From Spirillospora albida (GTDB lineage: Bacteria > Actinomycetota > Actinomycetes > Streptosporangiales > Streptosporangiaceae), in assembly GCF_000718255.1 (NCBI RefSeq), contig NZ_JOFJ01000014.1, forward strand, positions 1 to 64,000: a stretch of 64,000 nucleotides of DNA, in the 5' to 3' direction. This document shows, in pieces, positions 8,497 through 17,678 of the stretch. The notes under the pieces are model-generated. The model was given only the letters and a program-made list of their open reading frames with translations, had not been told where the DNA came from and ran no database searches. Every line of letters starts with the position of its first letter. Within the stretch, counting starts at the first letter, position 1. A program made the translations under genes and the position numbers.

Positions 8497-8777
8497 CGTG
8501 ACAGACCGGCCGGTCCCCCGCCCACGATAGGCGGTGAACGCGGCCCCGTACGCCCACCGCCCGGCAGGTCAACCGGGCAAAGCGGTCCCCCGCCACGACA
8601 CGACCGACGGTAACACGAAGGCTACGGGCGCCATTGACGGGCGTTGCCGTTCCTTTGCGCGGCGTGCGGCGATGCGGGGCGGCGGGGCGCACGGCGACGT
8701 AGAGTGCAGGTGCGGGCCGCACCGGCGCGGCGCGCTCACCGGGTACCTGACGACCGCGGGCCAGGAGGATGAAGAGC

Positions 8778-11700
8778 ATGCCGCGTACCGCGTCCCGTGC
8801 CCGTCTCGACGGCGGGTTCCACGACACCGCACCGCGCTACAGCGACGCCGATCTGGCGCCGCTTCTGAAGGCGCTGGCCGCCGTCCGGGACGGCAAGGCG
8901 CGCGAGGAGCTGAGCGTTCCGGGCGAGGGCGCCGTGGCGCGGGCCGGGGAGATCCTGGAGGAGATCCGGCAGAACGCGCATCAGCTGACGTCGGGGCTGA
9001 GCCGGGTGCGGCGGGAGATCGGCAGGGAGGGCAGCCTCCAGGGGAGGCTGGCGCCGGGGACGCTGCGCGGCACGTGGGCGGCCGGGGTCGAGGACGCCAA
9101 CGCCATCATCGGGAAGCTGACCGATCTGGCGACCGGGATCCACCAGGTGGTGGAGGCGGTTGCCGCGGGCGATCTGAACACGCGGGTGGAGCTGCGGGTG
9201 GCGGGCCGGCCGATGCGCGGGGAGCTGCTGCGGATGGCCCGTTCGGTGAACGGGATGGTCGAGCTGCTCGACCAGTTCACCTGGGAGGTCACGCAGTTCG
9301 CGCGGGAGGTCGGCACCGAGGGCCGGCTCGGCGGGCAGGCGTCGGTGCGCAAGACGACGGGCCGCTGGCGGGACGTGACGACGTCGGTGAACGTGATGGC
9401 GTCGCGGCTGACGGCGCAGGTCCGCGACATCGCGGAGGTGACGACGGCGGTCGCCAAAGGCGACCTGACCCGCAAGGTGACCGTCGAGGCGACGGGCGAG
9501 CTGCAGGAGCTCAAGCTCACCGTGAACCAGATGGTCGACCAGCTGTCGGCGTTCGCGGACGAGGTGACGCGCGTCGCGCGGGAGGTCGGCGCGGAGGGGC
9601 GGCTCGGCGGTCAGGCGAACGTGCCGGGCGTCAGCGGGGTCTGGAAGAACCTCACCGACAACGTGAACGCGATGGCGAACAACCTGACCTACCAGGTCCG
9701 CAACATCGCGCAGGTCACGACGGCGGTCGCCGAGGGCGACCTCGGCAAGAAGATCACGGTGGCGGCGCAGGGCGAGATCCTGGAGCTGAAGGACACCGTG
9801 AACACGATGGTCGACACGCTGTCGTCCTTCGCGTCCGAGGTGACCCGGGTCGCCCGCGAGGTCGGCACCGAGGGTCGGCTCGGCGGGCAGGCGCGGGTGC
9901 CCGGCGTGAGCGGGGTCTGGAAGGACCTGACGAACAACGTCAACGGCATGGCGTCCAACCTGACCTACCAGGTCCGCAACATCGCGCAGGTCACGACGGC
10001 GGTCGCGGACGGCGACCTGACCAAGAAGATCACGGTGGACGCGCAGGGCGAGATCCTCGACCTGAAGGACACCGTGAACACCATGGTCGACACGCTGTCG
10101 GCGTTCGCGAACGAGGTCACCCGCGTCGCCCGCGAGGTCGGCACCGAGGGGCGCCTCGGCGGGCAGGCGTACGTCCACGGCGTCAGCGGCGTGTGGAAGA
10201 ACCTCACCGACAACGTGAACTCGATGGCGAACAACCTCACCACGCAGGTGCGGAGCATCGCGCAGGTCACGACGGCGGTCGCGCAGGGCGACCTGACCCG
10301 CAAGATCGAGGTGGACGCGCAGGGCGAGATCCTCGAGCTGAAGACCACGCTGAACACCATGGTCGACACGCTGTCGGCGTTCGCGGACGAGGTCAGCCGC
10401 GTCGCCCGCGAGGTCGGCACCGAGGGGCGCCTCGGCGGGCAGGCGATCGTGCCGGGCGCGGGCGGCATGTGGAAGGACCTGACCGACAACGTCAACGGCA
10501 TGGCGTCCAACCTGACCTACCAGGTCCGCAACATCGCGCAGGTCGCGACCGCCGTCGCGCACGGCGACCTGACGCGGCGGATCGACGTGGACGCGCAGGG
10601 CGAGATCCTCGAGCTGAAGACCACGCTGAACACCATGGTCGACACGCTGTCGTCGTTCGCGTCGGAGGTCACCCGCGTCGCCCGCGAGGTCGGCAGCGAG
10701 GGGCGGCTCGGCGGGCAGGCCGAGGTCGAGGGCGTGTCCGCCACGTGGAAGCGGCTGACCGAGAGCGTCAACGAGCTGGCCGGGAACCTGACCACGCAGG
10801 TCCGGGCGATCGGCGCGGTGGCGAGCGCGGTCGCGCGCGGCGACCTGACCCGGACGATCACCGTGGAGGCGCGCGGCGAGGTCGCGGAGCTGAAGGACAA
10901 CGTCAACCTGATGGTGGCGACGCTCCGCGAGACGACCCGGGCGAACGAGGAGCAGGACTGGCTCAAGACGAACCTCGCGCGCATCGGCGGCCTCATGCAG
11001 GGCCACCGCGACCTGATGCAGCTCGCCGAGCTGATCGTCCGGGAGCTGACGCCGACCGCGAGCGCCCAGTACGGCGCGTTCTACCTGGCGGAGAACGGCG
11101 GCGAGGAGACCGAGCTCGTCATGATCGCCGGGTACGGGGCGCGGCGCGGCCGGGCCGGCGCGATCCGGTTCGGGCTCGGCGAGGGCCTGGTCGGGCAGGC
11201 CGCGCTGGAGCGCCGGACCCTGCTGATCTCCGACGCCCCCGCCGACTACCTCAAGATCCGCTCGGGGCTCGGCGAGGCGTCCCCGGTCAACATCATCGTG
11301 CTGCCGATCGTGTTCGAGGACGCGGTGCTCGGCGCGATCGAGCTGGCGTCGTTCGGCCGGTTCAGCGACGTCCATCTGGCGTTCTTCCGGCAGCTGATCG
11401 AGACGATCGGGGTGACGCTGAACGCGATCCGCGCCAACACCCGCACCGAGGCGCTGCTCGCGGAGTCGCAGCGGCTGGCGCAGGAGCTGCAGGAGCGGTC
11501 GGACGAGCTGCAGCGCCAGCAGGGCGAGCTGCGCCACTCCAACACCGAGCTGGAGGAGAAGGCGGCGCTGCTGGCCCAGCAGAACCGGGCGATCGAGATC
11601 CAGAACTTCCAGATCGAGCAGGCCCGCAAGACCCTGGAGGAGCGCGCCGAGCAGCTGGCGATCTCCTCGCGGTACAAGTCGGAGTTCCTCGCGAACATGT

Positions 11701-12980
11701 CGCACGAGCTGCGGACGCCGCTGAACAGCCTGCTCGTGCTGGCGAAGCTGCTGTCGGAGAACCCGGGCGGCAACCTCACCGACAAGCAGGTCGAGTTCGC
11801 GCGGACGATCCACGAGTCCGGCACCGACCTGCTGGAGCTCATCAACGACATCCTCGACCTGGCGAAGGTCGAGGCGGGCAAGATGGAGGTCCACATCCAG
11901 CGGCTCCCGGTGTCGGAGCTGGTCGACTACGTGGACGCGACGTTCCGCCCGCTGTCGGTCGACAAGGGGCTGCGGTTCGGCGTGGAGGTCGCGCCGGACG
12001 TCCCGCCCGTCCTCGACACCGACGAGCAGCGGCTGCAGCAGGTGCTGCGGAACCTGCTGTCGAACGCGGTGAAGTTCACCTCGGAGGGCGAGGTGCGGCT
12101 GCGGATCGAGCGGGCCGGCGGCGCCGCGTTCACACTGCCGACGCTGTGGAACCACCCGGACGTCCTCGCGTTCCAGGTGATCGACACGGGCATCGGGGTC
12201 AGCGCCGACAAGCTGCAGGAGATCTTCGAGCCGTTCCAGCAGGCCGACGGGACCACGTCCCGCCGGTACGGCGGCACCGGCCTCGGCCTGTCCATCAGCC
12301 GGAACATCGCGCGGCTGCTGGGCGGCGAGATCCACGCCGAGAGCGAGCCCGGCCGGGGCAGCGTGTTCACGCTGTACCTGCCCGCCCGCTACACCGAGCC
12401 GGACGGGCGCCGCCGGATCGTGCCGGCGCCCGCCGAGGCGCCGGCCGAGGCGTCCGCGCTCCCGGCGCCGGCGGGCGAGGCGGGGGCGGGCTCCGGCCGC
12501 GAGCCGGCCTCGGCCCGGCCTCCCGCCGGGATCGCGAACGGGCTGTTGGAGACGCCGCCCGCCGACTTCCTTGACGCCGTGCTGTCCGGGCGGAAGGTCC
12601 TCATCGTCGACGACGACGTCCGGAACGTGTTCGCGCTGACGAGCGTCCTGGAGGGCTACGGGATGGAGGTCCTGTACGCGGAGGACGGGCAGGCGGGCAT
12701 CGACGCGCTGCAGCGCAACCCCGACGTCACGGTCGTGCTGATGGACGTGATGATGCCGGGCCTCGACGGCTACGCGACGACCGCCGCGATCCGGGAGATG
12801 CCGCAGTTCGCGGATCTGCCCATCATCGTCATCACGGCGAAGGTGATGAAGGGCGACCGGGAGAAGAGCCTGGCGTCCGGCGCGTCGGACTACGTCCCGA
12901 AGCCCGTCGACGTGGACCATCTGCTTGACGTCATGCGGACCTGGGTGCAACCCTCCATCGCCGGTGACGGGGCCCGGTGA
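8778..12980 (+). CDS. OsaA-like hybrid histidine kinase with a HAMP array
   Basis: A 1400-residue cytoplasmic hybrid kinase with no membrane segments visible. Six nearly identical 92-residue HAMP-type units plus a seventh half unit fill about 115-730. A GAF domain (about 735-880), a coiled coil (885-965) and HisKA with S-H-E-L-R-T-P-L (His near 975) follow. Then come HATPase (1015-1215) and a receiver (1272-1390, phospho-Asp near 1323 in L-M-D-V-M-M-P-G). Poly-HAMP kinases of this kind include OsaA of S. coelicolor and fungal Nik1 osmosensors. The second ATG, at 8778, sits 9 bp behind AGGAGG and is preferred to 8769. It is divergent from the OsaC-like gene and overlaps the OsaB-like gene. Confidence 0.85.
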   Translation: MPRTASRARLDGGFHDTAPRYSDADLAPLLKALAAVRDGKAREELSVPGEGAVARAGEILEEIRQNAHQLTSGLSRVRREIGREGSLQGRLAPGTLRGTWAAGVEDANAIIGKLTDLATGIHQVVEAVAAGDLNTRVELRVAGRPMRGELLRMARSVNGMVELLDQFTWEVTQFAREVGTEGRLGGQASVRKTTGRWRDVTTSVNVMASRLTAQVRDIAEVTTAVAKGDLTRKVTVEATGELQELKLTVNQMVDQLSAFADEVTRVAREVGAEGRLGGQANVPGVSGVWKNLTDNVNAMANNLTYQVRNIAQVTTAVAEGDLGKKITVAAQGEILELKDTVNTMVDTLSSFASEVTRVAREVGTEGRLGGQARVPGVSGVWKDLTNNVNGMASNLTYQVRNIAQVTTAVADGDLTKKITVDAQGEILDLKDTVNTMVDTLSAFANEVTRVAREVGTEGRLGGQAYVHGVSGVWKNLTDNVNSMANNLTTQVRSIAQVTTAVAQGDLTRKIEVDAQGEILELKTTLNTMVDTLSAFADEVSRVAREVGTEGRLGGQAIVPGAGGMWKDLTDNVNGMASNLTYQVRNIAQVATAVAHGDLTRRIDVDAQGEILELKTTLNTMVDTLSSFASEVTRVAREVGSEGRLGGQAEVEGVSATWKRLTESVNELAGNLTTQVRAIGAVASAVARGDLTRTITVEARGEVAELKDNVNLMVATLRETTRANEEQDWLKTNLARIGGLMQGHRDLMQLAELIVRELTPTASAQYGAFYLAENGGEETELVMIAGYGARRGRAGAIRFGLGEGLVGQAALERRTLLISDAPADYLKIRSGLGEASPVNIIVLPIVFEDAVLGAIELASFGRFSDVHLAFFRQLIETIGVTLNAIRANTRTEALLAESQRLAQELQERSDELQRQQGELRHSNTELEEKAALLAQQNRAIEIQNFQIEQARKTLEERAEQLAISSRYKSEFLANMSHELRTPLNSLLVLAKLLSENPGGNLTDKQVEFARTIHESGTDLLELINDILDLAKVEAGKMEVHIQRLPVSELVDYVDATFRPLSVDKGLRFGVEVAPDVPPVLDTDEQRLQQVLRNLLSNAVKFTSEGEVRLRIERAGGAAFTLPTLWNHPDVLAFQVIDTGIGVSADKLQEIFEPFQQADGTTSRRYGGTGLGLSISRNIARLLGGEIHAESEPGRGSVFTLYLPARYTEPDGRRRIVPAPAEAPAEASALPAPAGEAGAGSGREPASARPPAGIANGLLETPPADFLDAVLSGRKVLIVDDDVRNVFALTSVLEGYGMEVLYAEDGQAGIDALQRNPDVTVVLMDVMMPGLDGYATTAAIREMPQFADLPIIVITAKVMKGDREKSLASGASDYVPKPVDVDHLLDVMRTWVQPSIAGDGAR
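9150..10905 (+). repeat. 276-bp tandem coding repeats (HAMP units)
   Basis: Within the OsaA-like gene the block beginning AACATCGCGCAGGTC recurs every 276 bp (near 9704, 9980, 10256 and 10532), with more diverged copies on both sides. Neighbouring copies are close enough in DNA sequence to recombine, so the number of HAMP units could vary between strains. Confidence 0.8.
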
Positions 12981-13615
12981 CCGGATTCGGAGAGGGGCGG
13001 CGCGTGGACGGCAAGGCCAGGATCCTGCTCGTGGACGACCGCGTGGAGAACCTCATCGCGCTCGAGGCCATCCTCAGCTCCCTCGATCAGGACCTGGTCC
13101 GCGCGCGGTCGGGCGAGGAGGCGCTCAAGGCGCTGCTCACCGACGAGTACGCCGTCATCCTGCTCGACGTCGTCATGCCCGGCATGGACGGGTTCGAGAC
13201 GGCCCGCGACATCAAACGCCGCAAGAAGACCCGCGACGTCCCCATCATCTTCCTGACGGCGGTGAACAGCGACCCCGACTACGCGTTCCGCGGCTACGCG
13301 GCGGGCGCGGTCGACTTCATCTCCAAGCCCTTCGACCCGTGGGTGCTGCGGGCGAAGGTGTCGGTGTTCGTGGAGCTGCACGCCAAGAACCGCAGGCTCC
13401 GCGAGCAGGGCGCGCAGCTGCGCGAGCAGGCGGCCCTGCTCCAGGCCCGTTCCGTCGGCGCGGCCGCCGCCGAGCGCCTGGCCGCGGTGGAGGAGCAGGC
13501 CGAGACGCTCGGCAAGCACGTCCCCGCCGCCGCGCGCGGCGAGTTCGCCGAGCTCAGGCGGCGCCTCGCCGAGCTCCGCGAGACCGTCGTGCCCGCCGGG
13601 GACACCGAGGTGTAG
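12977..13615 (+). CDS. OsaB-like response regulator with C-terminal coiled coil
   Basis: An N-terminal receiver domain (about 10-125) has the acidic pair in L-L-V-D-D-R and the phospho-Asp in L-L-D-V-V-M-P-G (residue 64 from this start). The invariant Lys is in I-S-K-P-F. The remaining 80 residues are a Glu/Arg/Ala-rich coiled coil instead of a DNA-binding domain. This is the layout of OsaB, which is needed for osmoadaptation in S. coelicolor. The gene overlaps the kinase by 4 bp (GTGA), which implies translational coupling; a GTG at 13004 behind GAGGGG is an alternative start. Confidence 0.85.
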   Translation: MTGFGEGRRVDGKARILLVDDRVENLIALEAILSSLDQDLVRARSGEEALKALLTDEYAVILLDVVMPGMDGFETARDIKRRKKTRDVPIIFLTAVNSDPDYAFRGYAAGAVDFISKPFDPWVLRAKVSVFVELHAKNRRLREQGAQLREQAALLQARSVGAAAAERLAAVEEQAETLGKHVPAAARGEFAELRRRLAELRETVVPAGDTEV

Positions 13616-13675
13616 CCGGCGCCGCACGCTTCGCGGCGTCCTCGCGCGGGGAGGGTTCCGCTGCGGAGGTGGCCC

Positions 13676-14764
13676 GTGGGCGGTACCGCTGACATCACCG
13701 CGCTGTTCCTCGCGGGCGCCGGGACGGGCCTGCTGGCGGGAGGCACCACGTGCGCCGCCGTCCAGCTGGGGCTGCTCGCCGGTGCGGTCCGCGACGGCGG
13801 CGGCCCGCGCCCGGCCGCCGCGTTCCTCGCGGGCAAGCTGGCCGCGCACACCGCGCTGGGCGCCTTCCTCGGCCTCGCGGGCGCGGCGCTCCAGCCCGGT
13901 CCCCGGGTGCGCGGCGCCCTCCTCATCGGCGCCGCGCTGGTGCTGCTGCTCTTCGCCCTGGACCTGCTGGGGTTCGCTCCGGCCCGCCGCCTCGTCCGCC
14001 GCGGCAGGGCCGCGGACACCTGCGCCGCTCCGCCGGCGAAGGACTTCGCCGGACTCGGTGCGGAGGCGCGCGCGGGAGGGGTTCCCGGGCGATGCGGGGA
14101 GCGGGGCGATGGCGAGCGGTCCGCGCGGGCGGAGCAGCCCGTGAAGGGCGGCTGGGGGTGGCGGGCGTGGGGGCTGGGGGCCGCCACCGTGCTGGTGCCG
14201 TGCGGGTTGACCCTGTCCGTGGAGCTGCTGGCCGTTTCGTCCGGGTCCGCTCTGGGCGGGGCCGTGGTGCTCGGCGCGTTCGTGCTGGGGACGGTGCCCT
14301 TCTTCCTGCTGGCGGGGCTCGCGGCCGGACGCGTCCTGGACGTGCTGCGGGGGCGGGCGGCGGCGCTGCCCGCCGCCGTGCTGGCGGTCGCCGCCGGATG
14401 GACGCTGCTGTCCGGGCTGCGGCTCGGGGGGTGGCTGCCGGACGGGGGGTCGGCGCCCGCGTCGGCGTCGGCGCGGTTCGTGCGGGTCGACGCGTCCGGG
14501 ACGCAGGTCGTGACGGTGTGGGCGCTCGACCGGGGTTACCGGCCGGCGCTGGTCACGGCGCGGGCGGGCGTGCCGACGGTGCTGGTGCTGCGGACGCGGG
14601 AGACGCGGGGGCACACGCGGGCGTTCACCATCCCGGCGCGGGGCACGGACGTGATCCTGCCGGTGACCGGCGAGACGCGGGTGGCGCTGGGCACCCCGGG
14701 GCGCGGCCGGATGCGCTTCGTGTGCGCGTCCGGCCACTTCCCCGGGGCCATCACGTTCCGCTAG
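13676..14764 (+). CDS. DsbD/SafE-like membrane protein fused to a cupredoxin-like domain
   Basis: A 362-residue protein. About six membrane helices form a DsbD-type (cytochrome c biogenesis transmembrane) region with the paired motifs G-G-T-T-C-A near residue 26 and V-P-C-G-L near 179, as in the heavy-metal/SafE family. A final hydrophobic helix leads into an extracytoplasmic domain (about 265-362) that ends C-A-S-G-H-F, resembling a cupredoxin copper site. A role in copper handling or electron transfer across the membrane is likely but inferred. It starts with GTG behind GCGGAGG. Its last bases overlap the convergent gltX stop (CTAG). Confidence 0.65.
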   Translation: MGGTADITALFLAGAGTGLLAGGTTCAAVQLGLLAGAVRDGGGPRPAAAFLAGKLAAHTALGAFLGLAGAALQPGPRVRGALLIGAALVLLLFALDLLGFAPARRLVRRGRAADTCAAPPAKDFAGLGAEARAGGVPGRCGERGDGERSARAEQPVKGGWGWRAWGLGAATVLVPCGLTLSVELLAVSSGSALGGAVVLGAFVLGTVPFFLLAGLAAGRVLDVLRGRAAALPAAVLAVAAGWTLLSGLRLGGWLPDGGSAPASASARFVRVDASGTQVVTVWALDRGYRPALVTARAGVPTVLVLRTRETRGHTRAFTIPARGTDVILPVTGETRVALGTPGRGRMRFVCASGHFPGAITFR

Positions 14765-16152
14765 GCAAGGCGGGCGCGGGCGGCGGCGATGCGGGTCAGG
14801 GTGCGGTCGCGGCCGAGGATCTCCAGGGACTCGAACAGCGGGAGGCCGACGGTGCGGCCGGTGACGGCGACGCGGACGGGCGCCTGGGTCTTGCCGAGCT
14901 TCAGTCCGTGCGCGGCGCCGATCGCCTCGAGGCGGTTCTTCAGCTCCTCGGCGTTCCAGGGCGCGTCTGCGTAGGCGGCCTCGGTGTCGGCGAGGATCGC
15001 GGCGGCGGGCTCCTTCATCGCCTTGGCCCAGGACTGCTCGTCGGACGGCGGCTCGTCCAGGAACGCGAAGTCGATCATCGCCACGATCTCCGAGAGGAGC
15101 GCGATGCGGGTCTGGGCGAGCGGCGCCAGCTCGGCGAAGACGGCGACGTCCACGTCGAAGGGGGCGTTCTGGAGGAAGGGCAGGCACGCGGCGGTGAACT
15201 TCTCCACCGGGAGCGCGCGGATGTACTCGCCGTTGATCGCGCGGAGCTTCTTGACGTCGAAGAAGGCGGGCGAGGTGTTGACGTCCTCGATGCGGAACTC
15301 GTCGACGATGACGTCCCACGGCACGATCTCGCGGTCGCCGGCCGGGGCCCAGCCGAGCAGCATCAGGTAGTTGCGCATGGCCTCGGCGAGGTAGCCCTCG
15401 GCGCGGTAGTCCTCCAGGGCGACCTTGTCGCGCCGCTTGGACAGCTTCTGCCGCTTCTCGTTGACGATCACGGGGACGTGCGCCCACACGGGCGGCTCGC
15501 AGCCGAGCGCCTCCCACAGCAGCTGCTGCTTCGGCGCGTTCGACAGGTGCTCCTCGCCGCGGACGACGTGCGTGATGCCCTGGCTCATGTCGTCGACGGC
15601 GTTGGCCAGCAGGAACGTCACCGAGCCGTCGGCGCGGGCGATGACGAAGTCCTCCAGGACGGCGTTCTCGAAGACGGGCTTGCCGCGCAGCAGGTCGATG
15701 ACCGTGGTCTGGCCCTCGTCAGGGGTGCGGAACCGGAGGGCGCGGGCCGGGCCGGGCTCCAGGCCGCGGTCGCGGCAGAACCCGTCGTAGCCCTTGTGCT
15801 GGTCGCCGGTGCGGGCGGTCACGGCGTCGCGGGTGCACTCGCAGTAGTAGGCGCGGCCCTGCTCGCGAAGCCGCGCCGCCGCCTCGGCGTGCTTGTCGGC
15901 GTTGGCGGACTGGAAGTAGGGGCCCTCGTACTGCTCGCCGTCCATGCCGAGCCAGGCGAGGGCGCGGATGATGCCCTCGGTCCACTCGGGGCTGTTGCGG
16001 GACGCGTCGGTGTCCTCGATGCGGAGTACGAGCGTCCCGCCCGACTGCGCGGCGATCACCCAGTTGAACAGCGCGGAGCGGGCGCCGCCCACATGGAACA
16101 TGCCGGTCGGTGACGGCGCGAATCGCACCCGGATCGAAGACGTGGAAGCCAT
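14761..16152 (-). CDS. gltX: glutamyl-tRNA synthetase
   Basis: A 463-residue class I aminoacyl-tRNA synthetase. The HIGH-type signature is in F-A-P-S-P-T-G-M-F-H-V-G-G near residue 11 and the KMSKS-type loop is K-L-S-K-R-R. The C-terminal helical anticodon-binding domain is complete. It charges tRNA-Glu (and tRNA-Gln in organisms that use the amidotransferase route). It is a single gene with a normal start and length. Confidence 0.96.
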   Translation of the reverse strand: MASTSSIRVRFAPSPTGMFHVGGARSALFNWVIAAQSGGTLVLRIEDTDASRNSPEWTEGIIRALAWLGMDGEQYEGPYFQSANADKHAEAAARLREQGRAYYCECTRDAVTARTGDQHKGYDGFCRDRGLEPGPARALRFRTPDEGQTTVIDLLRGKPVFENAVLEDFVIARADGSVTFLLANAVDDMSQGITHVVRGEEHLSNAPKQQLLWEALGCEPPVWAHVPVIVNEKRQKLSKRRDKVALEDYRAEGYLAEAMRNYLMLLGWAPAGDREIVPWDVIVDEFRIEDVNTSPAFFDVKKLRAINGEYIRALPVEKFTAACLPFLQNAPFDVDVAVFAELAPLAQTRIALLSEIVAMIDFAFLDEPPSDEQSWAKAMKEPAAAILADTEAAYADAPWNAEELKNRLEAIGAAHGLKLGKTQAPVRVAVTGRTVGLPLFESLEILGRDRTLTRIAAARARLA

Positions 16153-16221
16153 GCCCTCAAGGGTAGAGCGCCGCGGCGGCGGCTCGCGCCAGGCCGTCGG
16201 CGCGCCGCCGCCGGTCTCCGG

Positions 16222-16818
16222 TCAGGGCGTCCAGTGCGGGTCGCGGCCGGCCAGGCCGAGGACGCGGTGCAGGAGCGGGGCGTCCGCCGGGACGGGCACC
16301 TCCGCGCCGAACGCCCCGAATTCGCGGCCCATCTCCGCGGTCGGGACGAGGTGGCCCCAGACGGCGTCGAGGACCCCGGGCGGGAAGCCGGGGTCGCGGC
16401 CGAGCGCGGCGGCGACGTCCCATCCGTGCAGGACGAGCTCGCTGAGGACGATCCCGCCGATGACGGACGCCGGCATGCCGTCCTTGCCGCCGGTGAGGCT
16501 GGTCGCGCCCTCCCACGCGGCCGGGTCGTCCCAGGCGGCGGCGGTCCTGGCGGCCTGCTCCGCGAACCGGTCGGCCCAGCCGGGTTCGGCGGTGAAGTCG
16601 TGGTCCTCCCCCGGCCCGGCCGGCGGCCGCCTCCGCGCGGCGGTCTCCCCGCACGCGTTCCAGTAGAGGAAGTGGTTCACGAGGGCCCGCAGGTCCCAGT
16701 CGGGGCAGGGCGTCGGCGCGTCCAGGCGGTCGTCCGGTACCTCCCGGACGATCCGCACCGCGGCCTCGGTGGCCGGTCCCATCTGGGCGCGCAGGGCGGA
16801 GGTGTCGATATCGCTCAT
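16222..16818 (-). CDS. DinB-like TIGR03086-family metal-binding protein (mycothiol-type maleylpyruvate isomerase fold)
   Basis: A protein of about 198 residues. The N-terminal pattern T-P-C-P-D-W-D-L-R-A-L-V-N-H and the later E-L-V-L-H-G-W-D are typical of the actinobacterial MDMPI/TIGR03086 family, which uses a three-His metal site in a DinB four-helix bundle and often acts with mycothiol. The substrate is unknown. The ATG at 16818 was chosen; an in-frame ATG at 16830 lies very close to GAGGAT and could be used instead. Confidence 0.7.
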   Translation of the reverse strand: MSDIDTSALRAQMGPATEAAVRIVREVPDDRLDAPTPCPDWDLRALVNHFLYWNACGETAARRRPPAGPGEDHDFTAEPGWADRFAEQAARTAAAWDDPAAWEGATSLTGGKDGMPASVIGGIVLSELVLHGWDVAAALGRDPGFPPGVLDAVWGHLVPTAEMGREFGAFGAEVPVPADAPLLHRVLGLAGRDPHWTP

Positions 16819-17035
16819 ATGTTCGATCATATCCTCACGGTAGGTCGGGCGGCGGCGCGTGGTTATGAAGAAACGCGACGGCTGGCCTGGAATGGTGAGA
16901 CGACCCCTACCCGAGCGGACGCGCGGCATCCTCCGCCCGCGTGCCGGGCGGCGGCCCTCCCGGTCGAGACGTGCGCGCCGGACGCGGCCCTCGCCCCGTT
17001 CGTAAACCACCTCTGGCTCCTGCGACGATCGACCC

Positions 17036-17674
17036 ATGAGCGACCCCCTCGACGGCCCTGTCGACGATCTCGCCGCGTTCCACCGGCTCGCCGCCGAGCG
17101 GCTCGCCTCGTTCGCCCACACGACCGTCCCGGACGCGCCGGACCTGCGGCGTGCGGGCGTGGTGCTGTGCGTGGTGGAGCACGGTGGCGTCCCGTCCGTG
17201 ATCGTGATCAAGCGGGCGTACCGGGGGCGGAACGCGGGGCAGTGGGGGCTGCCGGGCGGCCGGCTGGAGCCGGGCGAGTCGCCGGAGGAGGCGGCGCTGC
17301 GGGAGCTGCGCGAGGAGATCGGCCTGGAGGCGGGGCCGGGCGACGTCCTCGGGCGGCTGGACGACTTCCCCGCGGCGTCCGGGTTCGCCATCACACCGGT
17401 GGTGGTCGCGCTGGAGGATCCCGGTCCGCTGCGGCCGAGCCCGGACGAGGTGCATTCCGTCCACTACGCGACCCTGCGGAAGCTGGCCGCCGACGACACC
17501 CCGATGTGGGTGCCGCAGGAGGACGGCGGCCGGCTCCTGCAGATGTGGCTCGGACCGCGGTGGCGCGTCCACGCCCCGACGGGCGCGATGCTGTGGCAGT
17601 TCCGCGAGGTCGTGCTGCTGGGCCGCGACGTCCGGGTCGCGGACTTCGTCCAGCCGGACTGGACGCGCCACTGA
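17036..17674 (+). CDS. Nudix hydrolase
   Basis: A 212-residue protein with a perfect Nudix box (G-x5-E-x7-R-E-x2-E-E-x-G) at residues 75-97. The preceding Y-R-G-R-N-A-G-Q-W-G-L-P segment is like that of coenzyme A diphosphatases (NudL type). It hydrolyses nucleoside-diphosphate-linked compounds; the preferred substrate is not certain. It ends 4 bp before the convergent SDR gene. Confidence 0.85.
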   Translation: MSDPLDGPVDDLAAFHRLAAERLASFAHTTVPDAPDLRRAGVVLCVVEHGGVPSVIVIKRAYRGRNAGQWGLPGGRLEPGESPEEAALRELREEIGLEAGPGDVLGRLDDFPAASGFAITPVVVALEDPGPLRPSPDEVHSVHYATLRKLAADDTPMWVPQEDGGRLLQMWLGPRWRVHAPTGAMLWQFREVVLLGRDVRVADFVQPDWTRH

Positions 17675-17678
17675 CGCC

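Noticed and set aside
9150..10905. Regular repeats resembling a CRISPR or satellite array
   Set aside because: The period is 276 bp, there are no spacers, and the units encode HAMP domains in one continuous frame. No CRISPR array or cas gene was seen anywhere in the window.
8534..12950. Very long open frames on both strands overlapping the OsaA-like gene (over 1300 codons each)
   Set aside because: They arise from the GC bias of the real gene: compositions are Arg/Gly/Pro or Asp/Val/Leu-rich without any domain, while the OsaA frame has a full kinase architecture.
13750..16113. A 787-codon open frame on the plus strand across the DsbD-like gene and antisense to gltX
   Set aside because: Low-complexity shadow of two well-supported genes.
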